Shown here: positions 26,671-38,997 of the stretch, piece after piece
Numbering within the stretch: position 1 is the first letter of the stretch
Layout of the letters: every line of letters begins with the position of its first letter
Source: Echiichthys vipera
Lineage: Eukaryota > Chordata > Actinopteri > Perciformes > Trachinidae
Direction of reading: 5' to 3'
Assembly (NCBI GenBank): GCA_963691815.1
Contig: OY829660.1
Span: forward strand, 3,689,466 to 3,753,465
DNA length: 64,000 bases
The notes under the pieces: model-generated
The model's input: only the letters and a program-made list of their open reading frames with translations
What the model was told of the DNA's origin: nothing
Database searches by the model: none
Program-made: the position numbers and the translations under genes

Positions 26671-27348
26671 CCTTGAAGTGTAAATCTGGCGTAAAATCAA
26701 CCCATGGTCTCTTTCAACACACAAATAAACCACAAGACAGTTTTCTTCATGTATGAACTATTGACGGAGAAATCCGGTAGAGTCGCTAACAGCCGGAAGT
26801 GGCTAACAGTGATTAGCTCGGGGCAGCACAGTGAAGACATTCAAAGGTCTTTTTTAACCACTAATCCTGCTGAAAATAACATCAAACCTCTGCAGCAGCA
26901 TGAGAAGAGTCCCTACACACACAACAAAGCACCAATGGGCTCCTTCCTTTGGGATTGCATTTGGTAATCCACTGTAATGGACTTTACTATGAGAGGAGCT
27001 GGTACAGGGGCCAGTAGGTAAGTCTTTAAAACACTCTTTTAATAAACTCTGCGTTCACTAACTACGTTGTTGCTGCTTTGTTTTCTGTGTAAGGACTCTT
27101 CTCATGCTACTGCAGAGGTTTGCTGTTATTTTGAGCAGCATTAGTGGTTAAAGAAGACGTTTTAAAGCCTTCACTGTACTGCCACGAGCTAATCCGTGTC
27201 AGCCACGTCTGGCTGTTAGCGACTCTGGGACTCTCGTATATATCTCCGTTAATAGTTCATACACGCAAAAAACTGTCTCGATGGCTGTTTGATGAATGCA
27301 AATGTCGTAAAAGGACCTTGGGATGATTTTAAGACAGAATTTCACTGT
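26671..27348. repeat. Long imperfect inverted repeat (palindromic MITE)
   Basis: The left arm (26671-26940) and right arm (about 27078-27348) are reverse complements at roughly 85 percent by eye. For instance AGAGTCGCTAACAGCC occurs on the left and GGCTGTTAGCGACTCT on the right. About 130 bp of unmatched sequence separates them. Partial copies of one arm occur at 38505-38997 and 49940-50115. Confidence 0.83.
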
Positions 27349-28129
27349 AAGGCAGCACCTTTTCTCACCCAGACTTGGTGCACTTATGTTGCCTGTGAGA
27401 GGAGGCTTTTCCATAAAGGCTGAAGTCACTCAGAATACCACAGACACGATCTGAGGCTCCATCTGCAGAATGTGCAGTGATCCATGTCACAGCATATGTG
27501 GTGAATCCTCCCACACAGAGGGGGCTGAACACCACACCTGCATTTACCGTAGCATCACTACCCCTCTGGTTTAGAAACAAAGCGCACTCAGTTAAGTTAC
27601 AGATGAATTGTGATCAATGGAGTTAAAGTAGCAGAGCTTGATTGTTGGCAGGATGTGATCAGTGAAGTGATAGTGTAATGTTACATGCTGAGAGTCCTGA
27701 CGGTAAATATAGGTCGTTTAGGGTGCAATGCTATGATATGCATTCTCTAGACACCCATCAATAAGAAGACTGTGCCATCTCTTCTATGCTGCAATTTTAA
27801 AAACAGGTCCAGAGTAAAAGCCAGATTGGGCTGACCTCCACCTCCACCTCACCAACAACAGTATTAAAATCCTGTTTTTACATTAATGCGTGAATCATTT
27901 TAGTCAGTTTTCCTAATAATACATTTACTGAAGGAACATTTTCAACTGTAAAGCCTTTTCCTTGTGTCAGAGTATTTTCACAGTGTTGTGTTAGAGTGTG
28001 TGTAGTGAAGGCAATGGTCTGAATACTTCCTCCACCACTGGTTAACAGCTCTCATGTTCGCCTCAGTGCGCTGTATTGAAAACCTGGGCTAAAGTTCATT
28101 CTCCTTCTACTCCAGTTACATTCAGCTCT

Positions 28130-28363
<234 letters not shown>

Positions 28364-29559
28364 CTTTTCTATGTTTGTGCTGTGTCTGTGTGTGTTTTCT
28401 TCATGTTTACCTGTCATCACCTTGATGCAGAAGTTTTTGCTGATCTTAGCAGGACAGTGTGCGCTTTTGCTCTTTGTGTGTGCGTGCGTGCGTGTGTGTG
28501 TGCGAGTATTAGTGGTAGTGTACTGGCAGCACAGCAGTTGTAAATAACATGACAGTACTCATTGTGTTGTATTTGTAGGATCAGTATTTAAATCTACAGT
28601 CTGAGCACACTGCACCACTTTCGGCGGGATGCCGCGACGACTGGTTCTCCAGGTAGTTTGGTGCCGTTTGCGGCGTGTCCCGTCACGCCCGTCTGCCTGC
28701 GGGCTGAAAAAATAAACCCCAGAGTCCTGTTACAGCCGAGTTCAACTGCTTATCCCGCTCATCTAACGGTAACTGTGTTGTGTGAGTCAGCAGATTAACA
28801 CCAGTGACTGGAGACATGTGTGGGAGGACAGTGGAGGACTTGAGGGGGAACGTGATTAAGGTCTAGGTCAAAAACCTACTTTGGAACTGAGTTATATCTT
28901 GCAGATAGTTTTAGTTGCTGCCTTCACTCCAACAATGTAAATAAATTAGATTTCATGTGTGGAGCTCACTCACTGAGTCGGCTGCATTGTGAAAATATTG
29001 ATTGAGTGTAATCAAAAGCCTCATCGTCAAAGGTTTTCATAAGAACTGTTTCTTGTAGAGTGTCGGTCCAGGGAACTGTTGACAGACGTTCTGCGGGTTA
29101 AACAAAATTACAGGGATATCCGTTGTTAATGGATATCGTTTTTCAAATATTTGTCTTCAATGCTTTTAGCATCGAACCCGCAGATGGTCTCAAAACCAAA
29201 CTGACCTTCCCTGAATATACATCAAGAGAACCAATCAACTACAGCTGCAGGAGTTCACTGCTCGGTTGTTAACCATTAAATTAATCCCCAACTACTTTGA
29301 TAACTGAATATCTAACTTAAGCTAAACTAAAACGAACTCCAAGTGATCTGGATCCAGCTTCTTTCCTCCTCCATGACAGTGAACTCAATATCTTTGACCT
29401 GTGGACAAAACAAAACATTTGAGGGCGTCACTTTGGGAAACGCCGATCCACATTTTTCACCATTATCTGACATTTTATAGACCTCAGACTTCTCGTTTTA
29501 TCCACAACTCAGAGATGTTCATTTTACTGCCATAGAGGAGGAAAGAAACCAGAAAGTAT
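28364..29559. other. Intronic sequence without recognised elements
   Basis: 28380-28440 repeats TTTACCTGTCATCACCTTGA seen at 26369-26388, so the downstream part of the TG array has a small duplicated flank. No gene seen. Confidence 0.5.
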
Positions 29560-30010
29560 TCACATTCAACCCCTTGACTTGCACTGGCCAGCCCGCGGGC
29601 CCAGCTGACTCACAGTCGTCTGGAGGGTATAGCACGCTCAGTTTTTGAGATGGAGATATTTGTCATTATAATTACACAAAACAACGGTACCAACCATAAC
29701 ATGCTAGCAGGAAGTAAGATCAAGTTGAGAGAATAGGCCACATTGGTATGCTAAGTCCATTTTTTATACAGTCTATGGGAAAAACTGGCATGTCCATCCA
29801 TTTTTAACGGGGTCCCTTGACCTCTGACTTCAAGATATCTGAATGACAATGGCTTCTATACCCGTGGGCACTCCCCTTTACAGGCATGCCCACTTTATGG
29901 TAATCCAGACAGTTCGAGGCAAAAAACATGCAGTTTTTCTCCTGCAGTCCAAGTGTGTTATCGTGACAGCCTTTTCTAAAATGCAATGTATTCTTATTTC
30001 TGTGTATATC
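29560..30010. repeat. Probable dispersed repeat
   Basis: It contains CATTTTTTATACAGTCTATG, GGGGTCCCTTGACCTCTGAC and CACTCCCCTTTACAGGCATG, phrases I associate with a frequent fish repeat. The class and edges were not resolved. Confidence 0.4.
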
Positions 30011-30656
30011 GCAAATGAATCATCAGGTCCCATCTTATTCTCTCATCTGCTGTCGCCCTGCTGTCTCCGGCTGAACATCCCCTGTCCCCCTCCCTCAACA
30101 CTGTTACAATAGGTGAGCTGTCAGTCAAGAAGCTGGAATCAGAGGATTGAGATTTGTTTTTCCTGATTAATGGATCATCAAAATAGTTGGCGATTAATTC
30201 ACAACTAATCGAATAATGGGCTGATCATTGGCTCTAGCAGACAGTATTCGGCTGCTGTTATGGTGAGAGACTGAGACTGATTTAGTTTTGACTGAAACAG
30301 CAGATGGATGGTCATATTTCTCCCAATTGTCTAACCCTCCCATCCTCCATCCTCTCTCCTGAATGACAAAAAGCAAATAGAGGAGCAGATACTGTGGCAC
30401 TTTGCAGCACCGCGGTTGTCTCGGAGTGTGCGGAGGGTGTATAAAGTCTCAGCCTGATGACGGAGAGTGAAAACACCACCTGTTGAGACCGCAGCGGTGA
30501 TAGCGACTGCAGCCTAGTGTGTTTGTGATGGAAAGCTTTTTTCCTCCTCTCAGATGGAAACAGTTTGCAGCCGTGGCTCATCGGTATGCGTCTGGGTTTG
30601 GTAGACAAGGCTGGGACATGTTGCTGTGGTGAACGCATCACAAACCATCGCCGCTG

Positions 30657-30687
<31 letters not shown>

Positions 30688-31194
30688 CCTTTTTCCTCCA
30701 TCGATCGGTCCGATTTCTTTTTTTGTCTGAGCGTGAAACGGACCAGCTGCTGTGAGGCAAGTTGTTAAGGTGGGGAGTCACGCTGTGTGAGTCCTCGCGT
30801 GTGGCGTGGGTGTGTGTGTGTGTCGCTACCTTTTGCTGTATAATCCGCCGCCTCCCTCTCGACTGAATTCAATTTATTAGTGTTGATTGGCATGAATGTT
30901 ACATGAGCCGAGCTGCCAAAAGACCCTGAATGCAGCAGCGGTTTATCATGAAAACCAAATATGAAATCAAATGTCTTTCAAAGCCCCCCCCCTCCCCTTC
31001 CCTTTCACTCTCCTCTCTTCTTTTTATTTCCTTATACTTCTCTCCATCTCTCGGTGCAGCAGTGGCTCATGGGAGTAGCCCCGTGTGACCCTGTGGGATC
31101 AATCCATTTTAGAAAAACCTGAAATTTTGACAGATACTGTTGTTTTTTTCCTGTATGAGAGAGCAAGAGAAAGAGGGGAGAGAGGAAGGGTAAG

Positions 31195-31198
<4 letters not shown>
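30011..31198. other. Intronic sequence without recognised elements
   Basis: A CT run lies at 30655-30684. 30840-30970 is AT-rich and free of simple repeats. Confidence 0.45.
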
Positions 31199-31225
<27 letters not shown>

Positions 31226-31478
31226 GCGGGGATCATGCGGGGAGGCAGGCGGGAGCCTCCCAGGCATTTTACTCATGTAGAGAATGTAATGAAATGTGAG
31301 CCACTCGTCCTCCTCCTCTGTCTTTCTGTGCACCACATACACTGCATGAAGAGGACGAGAGTTGTGAGTTGTGTTCATCGCAGAAATGATAATGACTTAT
31401 GACAATATCAAACTTAAATACTGAAGGGGATATCGTGGACTCTCTGCACTCAGTAATGGTTAAAAAACATGTTGCATT

Positions 31479-31720
31479 CAATTACATTTCATTTAGCTGA
31501 CAAGTGCATTCGACCATAAGGGTACAAGCCCAGGAAAGCTAGAATTAGTACATGCACTAGCTTCAAATAAGCCAAACTACAGTGCTTCATATTCTTGCAG
31601 GATGTAGGTGCAATTTTTGTAACCTGGGCCTGATTAATGAGTGGCACAGTACGCAAGAGCTAGTGTCCAGTGGCTACAGGAAGCATGTGATGGGAGCAGA
31701 GGAGCAATGTAAAGTGAGAG
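31479..31720. repeat. Probable dispersed repeat
   Basis: ATTTCATTTAGCTGACAAGT, then a CGACCATAAGGGTACAAGCC segment and AAATAAGCCAAACTACAGTG look like a known perciform repeat. Edges are approximate. Confidence 0.35.
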
Positions 31721-32141
31721 AAGTTCTATTCCATTACAAACACTGCTGAAATATGTCGTTCAGTATTAACTTTACGGATTAACATCTGTAACATTTACTG
31801 CTGTGTCATTGTACAGTTGTTCCCAAACACAAGACCACCTGTTGGCATGTGTCTGTCAGTGAGGCGTGTGGCTGTGAATTCACTGTTTTGCATCACAGTC
31901 TTTTATTTATTTATTGTATTAAATTTTTTATTTCGAGCATGTCAGTTGGATAAATCATCATCACACATTATCTTCACAAATCACGTGTGCGGAAGGGAAA
32001 GCGGGAGAAGCAAAAGCTTATCTAATCCCCACAGAATACATTATCTTCATCATAGTATTTTTCTTTTGTCCTTTGACAGAACGTGTTTCAACGGCAGGCT
32101 GTAGTCAGAGCTGCTGTCCTGCTCTAGACAGACAAACAGAC

Positions 32142-32760
32142 ACAATGGCCCTCATTTATCAAACGAACGTACGGCAGAAAAACGTGCGTACGAGCATTTC
32201 CTGGCAAACTTCGGCATTTATCAATTTGGACGTGAGCGGGAGCTACGATCATATCTCACGTCAGGTCTGAGGTCGTGTACGCACATTTGAGCCTGTGGAT
32301 TTGCGGTGCAGCAAAACCTGTCTGAAAATAATGAACAAACCTCAGATGTCATTAAGCAGAAGCAGTCACATATTAAGAACAGATCAAAACGGATTCTTCA
32401 AAAACTACCACTCGATAAATGTACGTTATTCTTTTCCATACAGCGTTTTTATGGGCCCCTTTTATTCCACTCTTAAGACAAAAAGCACATCTTTATTTTG
32501 CTCCATGTCGGCTGTCAGGATGCCGATCTGTGTGTGTTTGACCTCAGTGGGCGAGGCCTCGAACCAGGAATATTTAAGGGCGTAACGTGTTAATGACGAT
32601 CGAATTCAGCCGCCGCATTTATCAAGACCCGCTCATTCGTACGCTGAGATTGGTCAGATACGAATGTTTCATAAATCACACGTGTGTCCTGTCGTACGAC
32701 CAATTCTGCGCTCAGATCTGTGCCCGTTTTCACGCAAGGTTGATAAATGAGGGCCATTGT
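32142..32760. mobile_element. MITE with 21-bp perfect terminal inverted repeats (619 bp)
   Basis: The left end ACAATGGCCCTCATTTATCA is matched exactly in reverse complement at the right end. Beyond 21 bp the match continues patchily, with ACGTACG-type motifs in both subterminal regions. No clear direct target duplication was found, so the superfamily is open. There is no coding capacity. Confidence 0.8.
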
Positions 32761-33876
32761 CCATATGAGTCCATCATGAGTGAGCAACAGTCCCGTCTGC
32801 CATGACATGTTTCCGTACGTGTGGGCGAGGCCTCGGTGTCCCCGCTCAACTTGTCGTGGCGAAGCATGGAACAGAACCAAATCCTTCCACCAACTAGCTA
32901 CTGACATAGTGATTTTGATAGTGATTAAGTAACTAAACTAGTAGTTTAGTATATTTCATGAGACTTTATCAGTTAAATGTGCTGTCACTGTGCCTTATTC
33001 AAAAGGGTGGTGCCCCGGTGAACCCTAATATTAAATAGAGTCATTATTTATTATTATGGTTGATCATTATTAATGGTAGCTAATGTTAATTGATTACACC
33101 TACCATCACAGTTAACCCTACATGTATTGAGGCCACTCGATGTGTCGTGGTACTTTCAACTGTTTGGACGGTTTAAACAAAAGATTGACACACTAGAATC
33201 AGACGTCTTGTCTTTTTTATTCCATTCATTCTTTTTCCTTGATAAATCCAGGTGCCACAATTCAGCTGAACCCTTAAGTTTGGTGCTGTTTGGTGTTTCA
33301 CGCTAGCTGCTAAGGCTTTATACAACTAACTGTCTGTGATGTATGTAGTAGTTCTCCTTTAGGCTTTCTCTCAGTAAATGAAATTGATACTCTGGCCTGA
33401 TATTGGCCTGTACATAAAGCACAGTCTGCAGTAAATCTGCCAGCCTCCCACTCTCCTTTCAGTTTCTGTCTCGGGCTCTTGGCCAGCTTCACGTCTGGGG
33501 TCTCCTTCAGGTTTCACGTCCTCCTTCCTCCATCAAAGCACCGCTTGAGTCCTGCTTTTCTACTAGTTCACTCCACAGTTTGAGAACACGTGGACACATT
33601 GCACCCACCTGCCTTGTTTAGTCATGTTTCAACATACACCCTCTCACAATTATACAATTTTCCCACCAACACTGGTGTAAACATACAGGTTTTTAAAGGC
33701 GGGAAAACCTGCTAAATTGCCAGTAGACAAGTACGCCTTTCTGTTTTTACGCTGTGCCATGTTCGATGGCACAAACATGGACAGTATTTGTGGCTGAGAT
33801 GACAAAGAGTAGCAGATTTTGTAGACGTAGCATAGCATTGCTTTGGAAAAAATGGGCAAAAATTAGCGTGTCAGAG

Positions 33877-34030
33877 CGCCTGGTGGCTCGGCGGCTGGAT
33901 CTGGCGCCCCATGTACAGAAGCTAAGGTCAGGGATCGGTTCCCACCTGTGGCCCTTTGCTGCATGTCACCCCTCTCTCTCCAGTTCCCTGTCACTCTTCC
34001 AAGCTGTCACTATCGAATAAAGGCATGACA
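33877..34030 (+). mobile_element. SINE-like repeat (third type)
   Basis: It reads GCCTGGTGGCTCGGCGGCTG, then GGTTCCCACCTGTGGCCCTTTGCTGCATGTCA in part, and ends AATAAAGGCATGACA plus a T-run. The B-box-like GATCGGTTCCCA is degraded. It resembles a common fish SINE ending in AATAAAGGCA. Confidence 0.6.
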
Positions 34031-34146
34031 TTTTTTTTTGTCTAGTGGGAAAAGGGTGTTTATTTTGACAGTCTCACCGAGTTCCACCCATCCATCTTTT
34101 GTGTCCATCTTTATTAGCACATCATTAGTTTTGTTCAAGCTTAATC

Positions 34147-34149
34147 ACA

Positions 34150-34202
<53 letters not shown>
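34147..34202 (+). repeat. (CA)n microsatellite
   Basis: CA array, about 27 units, with an AAACAC unit at the start. Confidence 0.96.
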
Positions 34203-34204
<2 letters not shown>

Positions 34205-35697
34205 GAAATGAGGGGTTTGTGGAGGAGGGATTCCAGCTGCTGCTTTTTGAAACAGCAGGAGGTGGAGGAAGATGGAGGCGAGCTAAAAGTGGTCATTCCC
34301 CTTCACCACACCAAATCCCCAAATCATTTGGCTGTGCTTCCGGATGAGGAACGGGCGGTGGAGGTGGTGTTGGTCGTTCATGGATCTTAATGGGCTCATC
34401 TAAATGTAAATGAGTACTGAGGTGGAGACGGGGGTCTCTGTCTTTCTGTCTGCTGGGGAAGCAAAATATTTAGAAAGAGGCAAATTGTGTTCGTTTACAG
34501 AGTTCACCTGAGTTCGGTTCACCCAAAGCTTCGGCTGCGAGCTTCATTTTAACACCAGTAACTCATGATGACATCAGTTTGGAGGCAGATTACAGTGAAG
34601 AAATGAGACCATGAGGGTAAAAATGAGATTTCTGCTGTTTGATTTTGAGCCACCGAGTCAAATTTGGGAGGAAATCCTGTTGCTTTATGGCACCAAATAT
34701 ATGTCTTTGGAGTTTTTGGGAAGCAATTTACACAGATACTATCCTTATGGGGAGTCTGGAGCCTCCATTGGGCAAAAGAGACCATGTGTCTTCTGGACAG
34801 GTTGGTAGTATGACACGGCCAACACAACCCCAGGGTACGGTATTTTACTACTTCCAAATAGGCGTACACTGTCGTCTAGGACTTCCGAGGCTTGGCTGCC
34901 CGTTCACAAGCTTCAAAAGGGGAGGGTTGGGGGTGAAGTGTGTGTGGGCTCACCTGCTTTGTCGTCTGCCTCCTTCAACACCCGTCACTTGGTCAGCTTG
35001 CTCCCGGCGATCCGACACTCAGTTACGTTCGGACTCCATTCGACAGTAGCATGCTGACACAACTTAAACAAACGTAATCGCACAAAAGAAAGGAAACACG
35101 GTAATCATCTCTCCTCGAGGTACTCAGGGTCGCTCTACTCCGTAACACTTCTGTCACTCCTCTGTAACTGCTCTCCACACCTGTCCTCGAACGCCCTATT
35201 AATCACTCAGGCCGAGTGGAACTAGGTAAGCCCACCCCCCTAGCCTCAAAGCCAAACAGGACAGCCAATCACAAGGTGTGTGTGTGTGTGCCGTGACAGT
35301 AGGGTGTATCCAGGTAAGAGCAGTGACCCCTGAGCTACCTGGTGTCAATACTGTACCTACAGTATCTATCCCAACTTTAGTCAGGCTGAGAGTAACAATG
35401 AGTTTGTTGACTGCACAAAGTAGTAAAGAAGAAAATGCCAATGCAACTTCCCAGAGCCGAAAGTGTAAAACCCACAAATATTGATTTTACTATCTTCGAA
35501 AAACTCATGTTTGAGAGTCTTTTTTTCTTAAAAATGACAAAATTGTTTCGGTATTTAAATTTTCTGTTGCTTGACCCACAATTAATTGACTCATTTTAAA
35601 TATTTATTCTGTCAAATGAGAGTCTGCAATCAGCAGCTGTTCTGTTAGCAGGTCAAACCGGGATTTGTTGATATCCACCCACCACTGCAGTTACAAG
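34203..35697. other. Intronic sequence, possible unrecognised repeats
   Basis: No element could be delimited. 34550-34850 has open frames on both strands but no motif. Confidence 0.45.
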
Positions 35698-35706
35698 TGT
35701 GTGTGT

Positions 35707-35737
<31 letters not shown>

Positions 35738-35744
35738 GGGGGGG
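35698..35744 (+). repeat. TG array joined to a G24 homopolymer
   Basis: About 11 TG units followed by 24 G in a row. Long G runs are error-prone in sequencing and could form G-quadruplexes. Confidence 0.93.
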
Positions 35745-36119
35745 TTGATTAGCCATATTAGCCATGTTATACACACATGTGGCAGGCACAGATGCTGTGG
35801 AAACTCAATCTGTAGAGTTGGAACGACAGGGTCATCAGAGGTGGTTAAGCACCAGGTGTGTGTGTGTCTGTGTGTGTGTGTCTGTGTGTGTGTGTTTATG
35901 CTCCCAGTATCATGGCCAGGGTCTGAGGGATTGAGGCTTGCAGGATGACGTCCATCTTTGGCCGTTGCTTCGTTAGCAGAATTACAGAAGAAGAATTGAC
36001 ACGGAGCTTTATTTTGTACCACTTTTTCTCCGAATTTGGTCCAGATGGGTCTCTGCTTTTGGCAACAATACCAAGTTACACATGTAGAAACACAGAGAGT
36101 GGGGGCAGTCTAAGGCAGT

Positions 36120-36490
36120 GTCCTCATTTCTGATCCTAGTGTCCTGAGGGAAGAAGCTCCTCCTGAGTCTCTCAGTGGTCTGACGTATCAGGGACTTTCT
36201 TTCTGGCCCAAACAGAGAGTAAAGGCTGTTTCCTGGGTGGTTTCTTCTCTCAGCCTTATATTTGCAGTGTGTGGTCTAAAAACAATTTAGGCAGGGTAGA
36301 GCACCACCTATTGTATGTCCAGCGAATGAACCACCCTTTGCAGGGCCTTGCGGTTCTGTTCGGTGTCAATTACGTACCAAACGGTGATGAATTCAACAGG
36401 GGGCTGAAAACACAGCCCTGGGGTGTTCCAGTGCTGAGGTTGGAAGAGGTGTGTTCACCCACGCTTAGCCACCTGAGGTCAATCCCATCA
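36120..36490 (-). mobile_element. Degenerate LINE fragment (reverse transcriptase region)
   Basis: The plus strand contains phrases familiar from the antisense of fish LINE reverse transcriptase genes, such as GAAGAAGCTCCTCCTGAGTC, a GGTGATG segment, and CCCTGGGGTGTTCCAGTGCT (the antisense of a GxPQGC-like region). Internal deletions and stops are evident. The family is not certain. Confidence 0.5.
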
Positions 36491-36989
36491 ATTTCAGCCA
36501 GGTTTGACAGTTTGCGGAGGGATTACCCTGTTGTTTTGTTGACTAATATACCAATGTCATATCTGTCATCCACCCATATAGTAGAACTAAACAGGGTTCA
36601 GGTGGATATTGTTCTTCTGTTAATGAAGTTGAGCCTCTAACATGTTTTATTGTACATGTTTTGAAATTGTATTAACTGAAGAGAAAGTTTCTTTATGTGT
36701 TAGTAATTAAATAAAATAAGCACCAACAGAGAGTTCAATACGCAGACGGATTCACGTCTTCATCATCGTTCATGCTGCACTAAAGTCGTCAAACTGAAAC
36801 TAATTCTGCTTTTTGCACCTTTATTTTTTACATTTTGTTGTTAAGCTCGTGTCGTTTCTCCTTAAAAGCATTCTGATATCTTAGAATATTTTAAGTAGGG
36901 GTCACTATTGATGGAAATGTATAGTTTATGGTAAAAATTATACTTTTAACTACTTATACCACTAGACATGAAACATGATAAGAGAGTAA

Positions 36990-37030
36990 GGGCGAAGTCA
37001 CACTTGGCCCAGATGATCCGTGCCGTGCTT
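36990..37030 (+). repeat. Terminal-repeat-like fragment related to the Harbinger-like MITEs
   Basis: It begins TAAGGGCGAAGTCACACTTG, similar in plan to GGGCGCACTCACACTGTCC, then joins the repeat starting at 37030. It may be the end of a second, related MITE family. Confidence 0.4.
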
Positions 37031-37366
37031 TAGCGTGATTGTCCCTCCTCCCCCGTGACCCAGGGCATCCCAGTGACATCCGGCGTAAGGGAGGGTACGC
37101 CCTGGACAGGACGCCAGTCTATCGCAGGGCACATAGAGACAAATAGAGACAGACAACCATTCACACCTACGGACGATTTAGAGTCATCAATGAACCTAAC
37201 ACCTGCATGTCTTGAACTGTGGGAGGAAACCGGAAAACCCGGAGAAAACCCACGCAGACACAGGGAGAACATGCAAACTCCACACAGAAGGGCCCCAGCC
37301 GGGATTCCAACCAGGAACCCTCTTGCTGCGAGGCGTCAGTGCTAACCACCACACCGTAGTGCCGCT
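37030..37366 (-). repeat. Dispersed retroposon repeat, minus orientation
   Basis: It is the reverse complement of the repeat at 22848-23194 with scattered differences, for example AACATGCAAACTCCACACAG on the plus strand. Its left edge abuts a terminal-repeat-like sequence at 36990. Confidence 0.75.
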
Positions 37367-38504
37367 CAATGCAATTTTTGGCACTTCTTTATTTGATCAA
37401 CCAGGAAATCGCTGTGGTGGTCTCATTTGCCATCAGCTCACCCTGCTGGCCAACTCTCAAACATCACTTTGCGTGAACCAGAGCTGGTGTTTCACACCCA
37501 GTTCCTGTGGTGTTTTATTTGTAACACCCTCATATTTCACATTTCTGCTGTTACACTGCTTTAAATCTGTTTTGCTTTTATTGCACCAACATTAAATGGG
37601 GAAGAACAAAGGGAGACAGAAGGGCATACAGAGATGAAGTGGAGTGATCTTCTGCTGACTAAACCTCAGGAGTGAAAGTGTTTTCTTGTATAAAGCAGTT
37701 CAAGAGCTCCTGAGAGACTGAGGGGGGAACTGAGTCGTAGTTTTAAAGGTCTGTACTCCTCTCAGATTGAAACCACATTTGTTTTAGCAGCACATGCTTG
37801 TATTTCCTCTCAGTCTGGCTGCTGGGTGGGGCACCGGGGGGGGACTCGAGTGCCTTACCAAGCAGCACTGTAGCAGCACATGGAAGCACCTCTGCTGCCC
37901 TCACCATCCCCGGACAAGAGAGGGAGGAGTCATCACTAGTCGTTAGGTCCTGGAGGGTTGAAGGGGGCCCTGGACCTCTTTCTCAGGCTCTGTCTGTCAA
38001 CTGCAGTTGTTTTATACCACAGAATAAAATGAGTTGGGACATTTTTTGCGGCTCGTAAGCAAGCTGGTCACAGTTTAAAGTGACAGTTCAAACCTCTCAG
38101 GTGAAGAAAGAACTGATTTGGTGATTTCTATATAGGTCAAAAGGTGCCATGATATCCAGCTTCAAACTAGATTAAATTGGTTGGACGTTAAGGTCACAGC
38201 TCTATGAATATATTTCAGCTGCAGTAGTTTACTGTTGAACACTCACTGCAGTACTGAGGTGTGTAACAGTTGTACCCCAAAAAGTATCCATTAACTAATG
38301 AAAGGTTGTCTAGACATCTGGGTTAAAACTGAACCAGATTTGAGTGAGTAAGTTCAATCTAGACCTCGGTGATAGTTATATCTTAACTCAAACGCCATTT
38401 CCAAACGTTTGTTCCAGAGCTTTAAACAACAGTAAGCGGACTCCATGGAGTAAGGGGGCCTTGAGCGCAGACTCTCTTGTCAACAGTCCTAATGTGGCTT
38501 GAAA

Positions 38505-38997
38505 GTGAATATTCAAAGTGAAATTGCGGTGTAAAATCATCCCATGCTCTTTTTTCGACACTTGCACACATCAAATAAGCTATCGAGTTAGTTTTTTTCG
38601 TGTATGCACTACTAATGGAGAAATCCGGTAGAGTCACTAACAACTGACAGAGTGGGTCGTCTTCCATTTCGAGAGATTGGTGGTTCGATCACCACTTCCC
38701 CCGGTCCACATGTCGAAGTGTCCTTGGGCAAGACACTGAACCCTGAATTGCTCCCCGTGCTGCGCATGGGTGTTTGAATGTGGTGTGAATGGTTACATTA
38801 GATGGTCTGTAGATGTCCACTGCCATCAGTGTGAATGTCTGTGTGACTGGGTGAATGTGACAAACACTGTGAAAGCGCCTTGAGTAGTCAGAAGACTAAA
38901 AAGGCGCTTTATGAGTACGTATAGTAGTATAAGTCCATTTGCGTGTCTAACACTGATTAGCTTGCGGCAGTACAGTCAAATGCAAACCTCTGTACCT
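38505..38997 (+). repeat. Palindromic-MITE arm interrupted by a SINE
   Basis: 38505-38647 matches the start of the arm at 26671 (TAAAATCATCCCATG, GGAGAAATCCGGTAGAGTC) and 38941-38997 continues it (CTAACACTGATTAGC). Positions 38648-38940 are a family-2 SINE. Confidence 0.7.
38648..38940 (+). mobile_element. tRNA-derived SINE (family 2), inserted in a MITE
   Basis: It shares TCCACATGTCGAAGTGTCCT and the GCGCCTTGAGTAGTCAGAAG body with 44215-44515 but lacks the first bases of the head. It splits an inverted-repeat MITE whose parts lie at 38505-38647 and 38941-38997. Confidence 0.8.

Noticed and set aside
34549..34869. A 106-codon minus-strand frame and overlapping plus-strand frames
   Set aside because: No recognisable domain or splice context; probably repeat or chance.
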